DNA of 64,000 bases, taken from contig NW_024467083.1 in NCBI RefSeq assembly GCF_017591425.1, forward strand, positions 16,235,001-16,299,000, read 5' to 3'. Position numbers and translations under genes: made by a program. Shown here piece by piece: positions 1 through 13,162 of this stretch (positions within the stretch are counted from its first letter, which is position 1; every line of letters begins with the position of its first letter). This DNA comes from Ochotona curzoniae (taxonomy: Eukaryota > Chordata > Mammalia > Lagomorpha > Ochotonidae). The notes below the pieces were generated by a model, which had not been told where the DNA came from, ran no database searches, and saw only the letters and a list, made by a program, of their open reading frames with translations.

Positions 1-504
1 TGGGACTTTTTCCATAAAAATCCTGTGAGGACTAAGTGGAGAAAGGCTCTGGTATACAGAAAACATATGTGTTCAATGTGAAAACAGTCAATATGGAATT
101 ATTTTAAATCCCATTTTCAGCTTAAAATTACTTGGGCCACATAGCCTGTATGAATTCCAGTCCTAGTGTCTGGATTTAAGGATTGGTATTTTTAGGAAAT
201 ATTGTCCTTCTTCCATACAAGCCAAAGCTAAGACCAAGATACATATACCTACTTTTGCAAGATTTCCCCACCACAAATCCACCCTACCCCCATATTTACC
301 CACTGAAGGTTCCTAGATTCACAGACGAGAAAGTTTACATGGTGGTACAGCTCCAGGCTATGTTGCCCATTACCATATTGCCCAAATATTCTCATCTCTG
401 GCCTTCAGAGTACACAGTTCTAGATTCCTACCTTTATACTTAAGAATCTTGGAGAAAACAAGCACAGTATATGCAACAGAACAGCTTTTCTGGACCAGGA
501 TTGT
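1..504. other. VAV3 intron, nothing recognised
   Basis: Part of the intron 3' of the exon at 1901-1966. An 86-codon plus-strand frame at 183-443 has no resemblance to a known protein and no splice context. Confidence 0.7.
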
Positions 505-833
505 GGCATGACAGATCAGGTCAACACTTGTGATGACAGCATTCATGTGGGTATCAGTTCCAATTCTGGCTGCTCCACTTCTGATCTAGTTCCCTACTTG
601 GTGTGCCTATGAAAGTAGTGGAGGATGGCTCACGTTTCTGGTCCCCTCAACCCATATGAGAGACCTGGAAAAGGCCCTCAGCTCCTAGCTCCAGGCTCTT
701 AACTCCTGCCTTCAGCCTGGCATAGCCTGGAAATGTTCAGGCCATTTGGGGAGTGACCCAGCAGATGGAAAACTGCTCTCTACACATTTCTATAACTGTG
801 CCTTTCAAATAAATAAACAAAAGAGGAAAAAAA
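505..833 (+). mobile_element. C-SINE, older copy
   Basis: The middle is clear: GCTGCTCCACTTCTGATC at about 578, the GGAGGATGGCTCA block, ATTTGGGGAGTGACCCAGCAG and a tail of AAATAAATAAA then A-rich DNA. The 5' end is badly diverged, so the start is approximate. The body is closer to the subtype shared with rabbit than to the CTGTATATCT-type copies elsewhere in the window. Confidence 0.8.
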
Positions 834-1900
834 AACCTTTTCAGCTCAGAATGGAACACTCACACTATTCAGGGATTCATGACAAACAGCATACCCCAGA
901 GTAAAACAACACTATTTTCCTAACTCCCTCAATATACTCTCCACCATGCAAAATCTTTCCTTTTCTACCTTCCTTCACTTGCACTACAACACCAATCAAA
1001 CTATAATTTCACTAAGCAAGCTGTAACACTACAATAGTTATTAACCTGAAATTCTAAAAACAACCATATTTATAATCCTAACAGTAATGTGCATTTTCAA
1101 ATTCTAGGCATATGCAAGGTAGCTTATGGAGATTTTTGAGTTATCTTTTGTTGGTTGTTCATTTTCTGTTTGAGTTTTTTTTTTTTTTTGTCATAGCAGT
1201 CATTTCCAGCCTGTTAATAATATAATTTCACTTATTTTGGAATCAATAATTTTTTAAAAGGGTGTAGAAAAATCTACATTAAATGCAAAATTGAGATCTG
1301 AAATCCTGTTACCTCAAATAGAATTGTATGAAAATCACAAAGTTTCAGAGAGACTATTTAATGATACATTCATCTGTAGTATTAAATATTCCTCCATTCT
1401 CCTGTTATCTGTATTTTATGTTTTTAATAAATTGTATAACAGCATTAGATAAACAATGTTGAGACACTACACACAGAAAAGATATCTAGAGACTGAACTA
1501 AACAGTTCTGGAGTTTCTCATTGTCTATCAACCTTTCACACACATTCTGAAGTGTAGTATCTATACTGCTACAGTTCAAATGACTGGGAATATTATAGGT
1601 CCTACCATTCTCACCTCAGTGGGAGCAAGAAACATTATGCAATGGATCTAATCTGTAGGTGGAGTTTAATTATTCTAAAACCCTTCATGGGGATTAATTT
1701 CATGAATTCCTCTGATCTGCCTCTTTTATAAATATACTTTTAAAGATATTTTCTCACACAAATTAATTACGATGCTGGAAATAATATGACATGTCTAGAA
1801 AATATAAATATTAATGACTTGCCAGTATCTTCTATATCTGCTTGCATAACTAATTGCAGTATCAAAAAAATAAGGTAGATATAAAATATTTACTACTTAC
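834..1900. other. Unique AT-rich intron
   Basis: No gene and no repeat that I can name, apart from a run of T at about 1175-1189. The stretch just before 1900 is the donor side of the SH3 exon. Confidence 0.7.
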
Positions 1901-1966
1901 ACATGGGGAGGGTTTCACGGCATCGCTTGGGAAAAATCCAACTTCTCCTGATGATAAATTTCTACC
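1901..1966 (-). CDS. VAV3: VAV3 internal exon, second part of N-terminal SH3 domain
   Basis: This 66-base, 22-codon exon reads GRNLSSGEVGFFPSDAVKPS followed by PC and completes the SH3 fold begun in the exon at 23657-23793. GFFPSDAV is the classic SH3 end motif (aromatic, then P-S-x-x-V, the last strand and 3-10 helix). The acceptor ends TTCAG at 1967-1971 and the donor is a perfect GTAAGT at 1895-1900. Entry and exit are both phase 0, which agrees with the phase 0 exit of the upstream exon, so LFWQ joins GRNL without a break. It is too short for ordinary ORF finders. The following exon, expected to begin with Val-Pro-Lys-Pro of the SH3-SH2 linker, is not in bases 1-1900. Confidence 0.94.
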
Positions 1967-2114
1967 CTGAATCATAAAAAATAGAATTGCAGAATTAAAA
2001 ACTGTTTTACTGTAAGTGATAAGCCCACAATGTTCTTTATACAGGATTGTTGCTTAGAATCTTCCAAATTATTTGTACTTTGTATTAATTCCTGGGCAAT
2101 AACTTACTACGCCA

Positions 2115-2440
2115 CAAAAAAACAAGCAAAAGCAGTTGGTTTTATTTGTACATTTGATAAGCAGAAAGAATCAGAGAGAGAGAAAAAGAGAATGGTCCCA
2201 TATGCTGGGTCACCCCTGAAAACGTCCATAACGGCCAGCACTGTGCCAGGCTGAAGCAAAAAGCTGGAAACTCATCCTATTAGGAACCCAGATACTTGAG
2301 CCATCACCTAATGTTCTCTAGGAGTCTGAACTGGCGTCTGAACTAACAGCAAGCTGGAACAGAGAGCTGAAAACTGAATACTGGCAAGTTACAACTCCCT
2401 AATGATCACAGGCATCTCTTTGCTGACATAAGGCTGAGAT
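2115..2440 (-). mobile_element. C-SINE, diverged
   Basis: Reads in reverse: TTTATTTG and a purine-rich AGAGAGAGAG tail side at 2145-2190, then GGTCACCCCTGAAAACGTCCATAACGG matching the reversed TGGGGAGTGA region. The high end, corresponding to the tRNA-like head, is poorly preserved. It lies only about 150 bases from the acceptor of the exon at 1901. Confidence 0.65.
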
Positions 2441-4204
2441 ATCATTCAGTGTCTCAATGGTGAATTAAGTTAGAATTCCCAACTAATTCCTCGAGATACT
2501 ATGTGCTACATTCAACGATTTCTACTTACTAGGGAAATAACTACAATTTAGAAGGTTCAAAACAATGTAGTGCGTAGGAGGAACGTCTGGGTCATTGGTG
2601 GAGGAGTATGGGATGTATACTGTTATTACCTAATGGGTGGAGCAACTGTCAATCCCTGACACACGGATGGCACAGTGGACTCTATGAAATAAACCATATG
2701 CAAAGCTTTTGGCTTTGAACACATTTGTGATGATGTTTCTATGAGGTTTTGACTAGCCCTGATGAGCAACATCTGACTGGATTTTTTTTTTTTTTTTACA
2801 TTCCTGTACGGGTATTTTATTCTGGTTCAGATAATCAACCTGTCAAGCCTTGCATCTTTATTACAAATGCCAGTGATAGGGAATCATTTTTTAGTTACCC
2901 TCCTTTCTGATATTTGTTCTGGGAGTCTCTTAACATCTTCAAGGTGAACTTGAAAACATTCTCCTTCATACCCTTGTGTCATCTGATATACTACACAGAG
3001 CTATCTTTATATGCATTTATTCAACAGGGCTTCTCTGTATTATGTGATAAAACAATTGTGAAACTAACAGTACAGGTTGGGTTATTCTTATAAAAATACT
3101 TTTAGAAATCATCTTAGGAAATGGGCTAGGAGCTGTATATAATAGAGAAGACGCATCCTGTCTGTAACGCTCACTAAATTAGGACATAAAACAAATGATC
3201 ATACAGTTTATAAAATAATAATGTCTGTTTTCCCAAAAAGCAAACTGCCTTTTACAGATACATGTTATCAAACCAAAAATTAGATTTTCTCTGAAATTTC
3301 TGAACATCACAAATATAAGTATATACTCCAGAACTTAATTATTCCTAAATAACTTTAGGTTCTAATTATAACACATTTTTCTACAATAAGAATCCACCGT
3401 GAATCGTAATAAATTAAAACTTCAGATTTACTGGTGAAAATGTTACTTGGAATCTATTTCTGCAGAGGAAAACATTCATGGGTGCCAGAAACGCAGAGCT
3501 AAAACTGCATTTTTAAACCGATAGACAAGGATGGCTTAAAATGACAGTCTATCCTCCAAAAATTTTAATTATAAATTGCTTGGTACCTAACTTTGTAAAA
3601 AAGCAGAAAGAATTGCTTCAAGAAAAATACAGTGTCTCTTCCGTGTGGCTCATTTATCCTCTTAATACTACCTGGATTGGAGCTTTAATGCACTCCTGGA
3701 ATAGCACTGAACAATTTGAAGCAGATGTGGAACATTGAATGTAAAAGGGACAGATTAATAGTTATTCATGAAAGATTGGAAAGTCTCCCAAGTTACAATG
3801 CCTGAAACATTCAGCATATGCATGATGGTACTATGGAGATTACCATGCAATTTGTTACACATGGGTAATGGCCAGAGCGACTGTCAATCTGCCCAGCAAC
3901 ATTTCCACGGTCAGAAACGCACTGCTTGAGTGTAGGTGAGGGAGGAAGCAGAGTATACAGCCATGTATTATTGAGGGAACAGACACCATAGGTTATGGAT
4001 TGGATGAGCAGATGGACGGACAGACAGAAAGGAAGCCCTTTCTAGAATCATGCTGACCATGCAACAGATGACCAGGAAGAGATCTGGTCTGAAACTAGCC
4101 TTTGGTTAGGAGGGATTTGTGATTTCAGCAGCAGCCATACTGAGATTATCACTGCTGAAGTTGTCAGGGTGGGTTCTTAGAAAACAGAAAGCCAGGAGTA
4201 GAGC
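2441..4204. other. Unique intron with short simple repeats
   Basis: Holds a T16 run near 2782-2797 and a short GGACGGACAGACAG-type microsatellite near 4013-4027. A 65-codon frame at 3541-3738 is not recognisable. Confidence 0.6.
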
Positions 4205-4380
4205 GATATGGCATCAGAAGAGTTCATTCTATTTGTAGCTCTGCTATAAATAGCTGTGTAACCTTAGGCAAGCCACAGTGGTAAAACAGGAAAGACGAAA
4301 AGACCTGTCACACATGCTTTACCAAGCTGTTATAAGGATCACAGAACAGGTGTGAGAGCACTTTGTGAACACCACATATG
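4205..4380 (+). mobile_element. MIR SINE fragment
   Basis: Carries the MIR core order: TAGCTGTGTAACCTTAGGCAA, then a decayed AAAACAGG, then GCTGTTATAAGGATCACAG and AGAGCACTTTGTGAAC. This is old and diverged. Confidence 0.65.
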
Positions 4381-4800
4381 CGTTTTCTGTTTTATTGACT
4401 TTGTCAATCAGTTCTTTCATTTCTGAATTTTTATTTTTAATTGGCATATGTATGTGTTGATGAAATAGAAATGCTTAAGTCTGAGTATATTCTCACTAGT
4501 CTTTTTACCTCCTAGTAAACCTGTTGAACCATAAGAGACACCCATATCATGTTTTGGATATATTATATTCCAAATAGCTTATTTTTTAAGTTAAAGGCAT
4601 GGTTTTTTTTTTTTTGCAAATACATATTTAGTTACCTCCTAAATGGTAGGCGCAACATGCATTTTTCCTTCTGTTGAACCTTGAAATTTTCCAAGTATAA
4701 CTAATGCAGTTATAAGAATGGTTATATAATGACTTCCAAAAACATCCTGAACACACATAAAGGCTCAAAACCATAGTCCACACACTTTTCTTCTTAACAA

Positions 4801-5101
4801 TTTTTTTTTTGCAAAGTCAGATATACAGAGAGGAGGAGAGACAGAGAGGAAGATCTTCCATCTGATGACTCAGTCCTCAGCCGGAACTGAGCCAATCTGA
4901 AGCCAGGAGCCAGGAACATGTTCAGGGTCTCCCACCTGGCTGTAGGATCCTAAAGCTTTGAGCCATCCTCTACTGCTTTCCCAGAACACAGGCAGGGAGC
5001 TGGATGGCAAGTGGGGCTGCCAAGATTAGAACTGGCGCCCATATGGGATCTCGACACATTCAGGGCGAGGACTTTAGCCACTAAGCTACTGTGCTGGGCC
5101 C
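4801..5101 (-). mobile_element. C-SINE, full length
   Basis: Begins with a T-run (reversed A-tail), then AGATATACAGAGAGGAGG, GAAGATCTTCCATCTGATG, GGGTCTCCCACC and GGCGCCCATATGGGATC, ending in the reversed head GTGCTGGGCCC. Fairly well preserved, so likely one of the younger copies. No clear target-site duplication. Confidence 0.93.
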
Positions 5102-6232
5102 ATTCATACTCTTTTGATATACATCAATCAAAACAGCATAAAATCCTAACTTACATCCCATACATAAACACTAAAAGCTCGTAAGGTTTTGCAGAAGACC
5201 GTGGGTTTTGTATTCCTGGTATATCGCTTGTAGTTTAGTGTCTGTCATAGGTTTAGAATTTTTGAGTAACTAAATATTTGCACCATGATCTAGGATCTTT
5301 GAGATAAATATACCTTCAACATGTATGGATTTATCCTTACACAAAGCCATCAAAATACATTCCAAAGGTCTCAGTTATATTTGATGATTTCTTCAATTCT
5401 TACAAAATTGTTTGTTTACTATGTCTCTGAAAATTTGGCAAATGGAAGTGTCAAAAAAACTTAAAAATCAAAAATTACAGAATGTTCACTGAGAAAAAAA
5501 AAGCACCAACATGAGCCATAAGCTGTATTTCTACACTTACTAGATGTGTGATGAATAGAAAAGTGAAATAAGACATTGTGAAACATTTTACTCTACAATT
5601 AGAAAAAAAATGCACAGGGTAGGCTCCCTGCATTTCACCCATCATGAGAGGGACTGTGGATCATGCGTGTCCTCAGACATCTCCAAAGTTCAGTGGGTGA
5701 AACCTCATTGTATAGCATGCCATGCTGAATCAGAATCACATAAATTCATATTTATTACAAAATAAACATGAGGATAATTTAATGACACAAAACAGAAACT
5801 CACAAACAAAAGGCAGCCTTCCTACAGGACAAGCAAATCACAAATGGTTCCTCAACACAAAATCTGGACACAAGAATAAAGTCCTACCACAACCTGGATA
5901 AAGTTCTACTTTGATGGGGAAGCCACATAACCAGACAATACCTGGCTTAAAAGTTCATAGAAAGCGGTTTGCCTAATTCTGATAGGCAATAAATGTCTTT
6001 TAGTCTTTAGTGACTTAAATCTTAAATAATCACAAAGGAAATACTTCAAGGAGTATCATACACAGTAAATGCTCATGGTAGTTTTAGCAATTTTAAAGAT
6101 TGTTACTTTTCTACAAAAACTAACTGGTGCTCTAATAAAAAAATGTTTTGATTTCTCAATGTACACAAGGCAATGTACTATGTACAAGGTGTGGCTCAAA
6201 TTCAAGGATCTCCTTTGGATGTGTTTTTTTTA
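5102..6232. other. Unique intron
   Basis: AT-rich, no gene and no clear repeat seen. Confidence 0.6.
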
Positions 6233-6560
6233 ATACTTATTTATTTTTATTGGAATAGCAGATCTGATTTAAAGAGAGAAAGAGAAACAGAGAAGAAGGT
6301 CTTCCACCCACTTACTGACTCCCTAACTGGCTACAACAGCCAGTGCTGAGCTGATCCGTAGCGAGGAGCCAAGAGCTTCTTCCGGGTCTCCCACATGGGC
6401 ACGGGGGCCCAGGGCTTTGGGCCATCCTCTACTGCTTTCCCAGGTCACAAGCAGGGAGCTGGTTGGGAAATGGAGCAGTCAGGACACAAGCTAGCACTCA
6501 TATGGGATCCTGGCACATGCCAAGTGAAGATTTAGCCACTGAGCCATTGTGCCAGACCTG
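6233..6560 (-). mobile_element. C-SINE
   Basis: Reversed tail TTATTTATTTTTATTGG, then AGAAGGTCTTCCACC, CCGGGTCTCCCACATGG, TCATATGGGATCC and the reversed head TTGTGCCAGACC. A 7-base TGGATGT occurs on both sides (6216-6222 and 6559-6565) and may be a short target-site duplication. Confidence 0.9.
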
Positions 6561-6654
6561 GATGTTATTTCTTTTATTTTCATACATTTTCAAAAAAAAA
6601 ATTAGGCCATAAAAATCCTTATGAGGTAAGAATCTGATATAATCAAAAAGTTGA

Positions 6655-6800
6655 GAAAATGGCACTATATTCTTAGCCTTCTAATCTTGGGCTAATCATT
6701 TAGCATTTCTTGGCTTTTCAATACACTCAATCCCTAAAATGAGTTTGACACAAGTATCTCCATAATGCTTCTTTACTACCAAAGTTGTTTCTTTATATAA
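6655..6800 (+). mobile_element. MIR SINE fragment
   Basis: TCTTGGGCTAATCATTTAGC followed by TCCCTAAAATGAG matches the 'cell-loss' core of MIR (TTGGGCAA-GT-ACTTAACCTCT then AAAATGGGG). Low identity. Confidence 0.5.
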
Positions 6801-7677
6801 GCTTTCCCCAAGATCACAGAGTTCTCTGATCAGTTATCATTAGCCAAAAACTATTTAAGCCACAAAGTCTGAATTACAGCGAACATGTGCAGTAATTTAA
6901 TTTGCTTTTATTTAAAGAAGTGAAGCACACATCTAGTCCTTAAAGATTTTTAATTTTATCCAATACAAAGGCATCTATTTGCCAAAGTGCATACAGGGTT
7001 CATCTCTAAGGAATTGCATACATTCATTCTTCAAGAACTGGGGTTAACATGATTAAATTCAATATATAATCTTATTTGTCCCAAATTCTAAAGGGCATTT
7101 GCTCACGCTCGCTCTGCTGGAATCTGTTATTGTATCAATAGTACAAAATATTCTGTGATTAACAAAATTGTAAACTGTATGGTAAAATACAATTTCTCAG
7201 AACTTTACCATTAAATGCTACTCTTTCATTCTCCAGAGAGATAGTATGTCCTATTTTAAATGCTTAGACAACAGCCTCCTGAACAGAATACACTGTAATC
7301 TACATTTTGCCTTACATTAACCAGTGGAAAACTACAAAATTAACCAAAAATGTCATCTTGAAAGCTGACAATTTGGGCCTCATCCACTTTGTCAGGAAGT
7401 TTCCAATTTCCATAATGCAGTCTGTACACTTGGAAACATTCCTGCAAAGTCTGTTTATAATCTATTCAATCAAAGCCAGTTGGCAATCACCCAGGGAAAA
7501 TGTTTCTCACAGGCCTTTACTAATGTCTATTATCTTCTGTCATCATCGCTCTCTGGGCCTCCCTTTCCATTACAGTCACATTCTGCCTTTTCCTTCTTTC
7601 CTGTAATTAGGTATCCTGATGTTCTAAGGGTCAAAATACTCAATAAAAATAAAAGCTTCACAATTAAAGTGTATGCA
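6801..7677. other. Unique intron
   Basis: Nothing recognised. The two overlapping frames at 7307-7701 show no domain. Confidence 0.55.
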
Positions 7678-7865
7678 AGAGTACTTCAAAAAGTTCACTG
7701 AAAATAACTTCAAAAGTAATTTTGTTGGTGCAAATTAATTTGAAATCTGCACAAACCAAGTATCTTCAAAAAGTTTATGAAAGTATGTATTATAAAAACA
7801 CCTGAACATGGATTTCAAAATTTTGTTTTCACTCAAGTAGACTAACTTTGTATTCCATTTTTCCA
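7678..7865 (+). mobile_element. Copy of a short MITE-like family
   Basis: Contains TACTTCAAAAAGTTCACTGAAAA, GTTGGTGCAAATTAATTTGAAATC, a second TCTTCAAAAAGTTTATGAAA and GGATTTCAAAATTTTG. The same words recur at 54446-54615 and, reversed, at 63255-63412. It looks like two head-to-tail or nested partial copies. I cannot name the family. Confidence 0.45.
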
Positions 7866-9241
7866 CAGTCTTTTTGCTCTGCTTTTGTACTTACACTAAG
7901 CTTCCATACATTTCTCATTGCTTGTAAGTCCCACTCCCAAAATTTCTAAACTGCCTCACCTTCTCCTGATTTTATAAAAATGACTGGCTAATAATGTTAG
8001 CAGTCAGCAGTGAGAGGCCATGTAAAAGAAAAGCGAAGGTGAACCGAGGAAGGAGTACCATGGAACTGCCATTGCAGAGTCACAGTCCTGATAACATCTA
8101 AGCTGGGAAATCACACAGAAATAGCCTAACGTCGGAATCCAAATTGGGTAAAATGTCCTGGTTCCCAGAGATCTGACTCTGCAATGCCTTTTTGTAGTGG
8201 GAATCTGTTTTAAAATATTTGATTGTTGTTAAAATACACATACTTATAACTTCAGTATTATTGTATAAAGTTATTTGAAAGGTCATAAAAACAGTCATCT
8301 GATCAAATTTAAATTTATGTTCTATTGCAAAATCGTACAGTGATTTACTGCTCTATCCTCACATGTATTCCTCATTTATAAAGCTGGAGTGTTAACACTT
8401 TAATGAGTTTTGAAGGTGTGAAAATTATACAGAAATGTAAAAGTTGAAAAAATGAAAAAAATGTATATTTGTATTATGATTATGACAGCTGTGTTTCATT
8501 TTGCACAATTGGGAGGCATGATTATCTGGTGTTTTATTTTTTATTTCATTTTTTTTATATGCAGTGTGAAGAGTCCCACTGTTATACATGGTCTTGTGGA
8601 AGACTGCAATTCTTAATGCTTATTTAATTAAATTTTTAAATTTCTTTAATCAGTTAATTTCTTTTATCAGAGATAAAACTTCACAATTCTATATAAAAGT
8701 GCACATGATTCCAAATGTACTTTAATCAATCATCAGTGGATTTGAAACCTAGTAAATAATATATTATGGAAATAGCATCCCAGAATAGTTATCCATTCTC
8801 CACATGCTAGCTAATTAAATTCCTATTTTATTTGAATGATCAAAGAGGTGAAAGCCATAGTTCATGCCTTTCTAGAGTTTTCAACCATGCCTATAGAGTT
8901 ATAAATGCACCCATAGGACACGGGATGACAGGTGTGATTACAGAAGTCTTCTTGGATTTCAGAACACCCAAAATAAGGTGAATGCAATACTGTGTACGGA
9001 TAGTAAATGATTTAGTTAAAACAATGGAGAAGAGAAAATCCAGGTAGAGGGTGAAATACACATAAATGGTAGAGATTTGAGAAGACCCATCTCCTATGAA
9101 AAAAGAGCTCCACAAAGTCTTCATTTTTCTTCAATTTAAAATGGGTAAAACACTATCCATCCATCCACCCAAATCTCCTGAACATATTTGGTTGAACACA
9201 AAATAGAACAGAGCTGTGAAAAGCATTCATGACAAGGTAAA
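7866..9241. other. Unique AT-rich intron
   Basis: No recognised repeat or gene. Confidence 0.55.
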
Positions 9242-11245
9242 CTAAGACAAGGGCCAACTCACTGCACACTCACTACCACTGCTTTGATGAAGGATATAAA
9301 ACCAGAAGGGTAGAAGGCAGTCAGGAAAGTCCACTGTTCCTAATAGGACAGGAGGTAGACTAAGTAAGATTGGCCAATGGACCCACTGATGGATGTGAGA
9401 TCTGGCATTGGGAGAGGTTCTCATAGAGGACTTTGGGGAACCCCTCGGTTGGGAAACTGTCCCTACATATGAGTGCAAGAACTATGTTAGGGAGCGGCCC
9501 AGACCAGACCGGGAAGTGGTACCCACCAGTGTACATTTGGTGCAGGTCAGGGGCGAATGAGGCTGAGCCAGTTCACATTACCTGCTTGCAAATCTGAGCA
9601 CCAGAATGGGGTGTAGGAAGGGCCAGGTTAGGTCACAGCACATACCAGAGTTCACATGAGAGCCAGAACTAGGGGCTGGCTTAGTTGTAGTTCCCACCAG
9701 CATGAGCTGGAATTAGGGGTGGGTCAGGCACCCACTAGCAAATGCCAAGGTGAGGAGGGCCATGCCAGACTGGGCTGTAGCACCTAACCAGCACACGTGA
9801 GACCCATGGGGGAGGAGGTGAACCCAGCAGGGGGGCTGTGTGGGGCTCCCCTTTTGGACTACCACTCTCACTGGTGAGCATGAGAGTTGGGATGGGGGTA
9901 GATGAAGCCAGGCAGGGCTACAACACATGTTGGCTTCATGTGAGCTGGATCAGGGTAAAGCCAGGCTGGGTTGACTTTTCCTAGTGGTGCACGCATAAGC
10001 CAGAGTGGGTGTGAGTTGATAGGTTGGGCTTTACAGCAACATGACCTGGCAGATGCTGGCACGGGGGGCAAATTCTGTCAAGTGAAACTGCAGAACCACC
10101 CAGAAAGTGCAGGATCTGGGAATGAGAGTGAGCCCAGTAAGGAAACAGTAAGCACCTCCCTCTTGGGTTGCCACTCCCACTGGTAAGCATGATAACCAGG
10201 AAGGGGCAGGCATGGTTAGACTGAGAGTGGCACCTGCTGACATGTGTGTGGGCTGAATAATGGGGCTGGTTGGGTTGAACTAGGCTTCAATGTCCACTGA
10301 CATGTACAAAAGCTGCATGGGATGTGGGACAGACTGGACCAGTCAGCTGAACACACTGGCAAACACGGTAAACAGTGCAGGGGCAGATCTGGAGAGGGTT
10401 ACTGTGAGTCACTCTGACTAGGCTGCAGTGCCCACTGGTGTACGTGAAGGCTGAGTATGTGATGGGCAGGATCTGGCTCAGCTGCAACACCCATTGGTTT
10501 TTGTAGAAAACAGGGCTGAAAGTATAACTGACCCAGCAATTACAACCACCAACATATGCATAAGCTGACTGGGGCGACGGACTGTGCTGGACCCTGTATT
10601 GGCATGCGCACACAAGAATCAGGTCTGGGATCACCTCAGATGAAGTTTCTTTGGGAATTCCTCCAACTGAATTGCTGGACTCAGAACCTCAACATTGGAG
10701 AGAATTATAGGTTCCATGGTCTGACTGTGGAATGCATGTATCAGAGCCGGGCTGCCTCAGGGGTTTAGATGGAGCAGTGGACAGTATGTCACGCTGCACA
10801 CAGAGGACATAGCAGTACGTAGGAGTCTGCAGAGGATACCTGGTACCACAAAAGAGGATGGAGGACAACTAAATCAAACAATTAACCCAGCCATGTGTTG
10901 ACAGTGAATATCTGGGCAAACAGAGATTGTAAGGCAGACTATGTCAACCAGTGGATTCTGGAGAGATTTCACTGTGCTTGGAGTGGCAAGATCAGCAGTA
11001 ATTCAGAACTGCTGAATTATCTAAACCACTTGAGCAGAATCCTCAGAATATGCCCAACATTGAGGACATAGGGTGGTTTGGAGGCTGGGTGTGGTTTCTC
11101 TTATCTCTCTCTTTCCCCCAAAAACAGGAAGGAAAAAGAGAAAGTAGAAATGGTGATGTTACCCACTTCCCTATAGCCCTTGACCTTTTGTGCCCTAATT
11201 ACCTACGTAAAAATCATCAGAAATAAAAATAATTAATTAAAAAAG
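9242..11245 (+). mobile_element. Unnamed GC-rich composite repeat element with A-rich end
   Basis: Three parts. (1) 9242-9480 is non-repetitive. (2) 9485-10560 is GC-rich and made of degenerate units, roughly 60-80 bases, built on a motif like GGCTG-AG-GCCCAC-GGTGTACGTGA with GGGCTGG between; the pair at 9862 and 10171 (CCACTC-CACTGGT-AGCATGA) is close to identical over two dozen bases and sits 309 bases apart. (3) 10560-11230 is a non-repetitive 3' domain ending in AATAAAAATAATTAATTAAAAAA. The order unique-VNTR-unique-A tail recalls SVA-type retroposons or a monomeric L1 5' region. I see no terminal repeats, no convincing target-site duplication and no coding frame. Boundaries are estimates, especially the left one. 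Confidence 0.5.
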
Positions 11246-12816
11246 AGACTGAACAGCTTGTTTCTTATGCCAATGTCATCAGTCACACATCCACCAAGTA
11301 GCTTCCTCAGGACTCAGTGTGTAATGCGTCTCCTGAGAATGTGAGAAATCCTGGTAGGTTCAACTCATTTACTGGCTTTACATGGTTTCCACACAAGACT
11401 CTCTCCCTGAGACAAAAGTCAATAAAAAAACCTTAGCAAGAAAAATCTGACACAAAAAAGTGTTACGTTTCCTAGCCTCTCTACCCATCAAGAACGTGCC
11501 ATTAAAACGTCTTTAGACATGTTAAAACACACTCTCCTGAAACAAAAATAGGATGATCTAACTTTACAAAATTGAGGCAAAACACTAAATGTCTAGAAGA
11601 TGCTCTAAATTTAATTAAGTAACTGCTATCCTATATGTAAGTGATAAATTTGGCTATCAGTCTAAGTCAGAATAACTTGATTTTTGCATTTATCCTCTTC
11701 ATGGAGATCTCTGTGAATAAATCAAAATGTGCGTAAGATGTATTATCACTCTTTACACTAAAGATCATGATTTATAAATGTGAAGTATAGCAGTTTTTTC
11801 TCCAGATTACTTAAACTCTCATTGTAGATAAACATAATATATTTTTGTCACTGATCAATGTCCTGATGCTTATAATTGCCTTTTGGTTCTGATTACCTTA
11901 AAAAATTCTCCTAGTGGAATATTTTCTCCATTGTCACTTACGAATCTCAAAAGTAAAGTCCCATGATATAGAATATGGAATGATCACTGGTTCATAAATT
12001 TTATTCTAAGAAGGAAACATAAAGCATGCTATTGTAAAAGGAATCTTAGATGGCACGGATCGATTTGATATTGTACTTATTCTTTCTATCGCCCTCCCTC
12101 CTCGGATGAGTACAATCTGCATTTTTTTTTTTTTTGAGAAAACAAAGTTCCTGATACAAACAGTGTCTTCCAGAATGAAGGATGTTCTCTGTAGTTATTA
12201 AGCCTTTATTATCATATACTTTAACAAAGACAGAAAAACAAGAGGTTTACCCCTAAGCAGTACATGACAAGATCAGAATTGTTCTTTTTTATGTTGTTAT
12301 TCTCAGTAAAAACTGTTTTACACCTGCAGTAGGAAATGTACCCTAAATGGCCAATTTCCTATTTTATATTCATTTCACTTGAAGACAATTTCATAGAGCT
12401 TTCAAGGAAAGAGAAAGGGGAAAATAAGACAAAGAAAAAGAAAGAGCTGCCAGAATGAATCTCTTCAATGCAAAGATTGAACAGGGCATTTTTTTAAACA
12501 GCTCAATTGACAATCATTGTTTGAAAGAAGTTATAATGAAAATGCAGAGAGCTCATTCACTTCAATAGAATTAGAAATTACTGTTGTTATAATAATAATA
12601 TAGACTAGACCAATAGTTATTCGAAGAAAGCAAGTTCTTGAAAGACAGTAGGGGATAATTTGTATTCTCTGGACATAGGATGCGTAGCAAACATGACAGT
12701 CTACAAAAAATTTGACTTTCACACTGAGTGAAGTGACACACTTGAGAGAAAAAACAAAGTTTAGAAAGCATAACTTGTGGAATATTTTCAAAGACGACAA
12801 AGCACCTTGCTAGTAC
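11246..12816. other. Unique intron
   Basis: AT-rich; a T-run at about 12122-12135 and a short (AAT)n at 12588-12600. No gene. Confidence 0.55.
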
Positions 12817-12829
12817 AAAAGATATTCAT

Positions 12830-13147
12830 GGGCCCAGCACAGTGGCGCAGTGGTTAAGGTCCTCACCTTGCATGCCCGGGATCCCATATGGGCGCCAGTT
12901 CTAAACCCCGCAGCCCCGCTTCCCATCCAGCTCCCTGCCTGTGGCCCGGGAAAGCAGTAGAGGATGGCCCAAAGCTTTGGGACCCTGCACCCGTGTGGGA
13001 GACCTGGAAGAGGCTCCTGCCTTCGAATCGGCATAGCATTGGCCATTGCGCTCACTTGGGGAATGGATCATCAGACGGAAGATCTTCCTCTCTGTCTCTC
13101 CTCTCTGTATATCTGCCTTTCCAATAAAAATAAAATAAACCTTTAAA
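12830..13147 (+). mobile_element. C-SINE, full length with target-site duplication
   Basis: Near-complete: head GGGCCCAGCACAGTGGCGCAG, CCCATATGGGCGCCAG, GAGGATGGCCCAAAGC, TGTGGGAGACCTGGAAGAGG, CTCTCTGTATATCTGC and tail AATAAAAATAAAATAAA. Flanked by AAAAGATATTCAT at 12817-12829 and 13148-13160. The intact duplication and high CpG content argue for a recent insertion. Confidence 0.96.
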
Positions 13148-13162
13148 AAAAGATATTCATAA

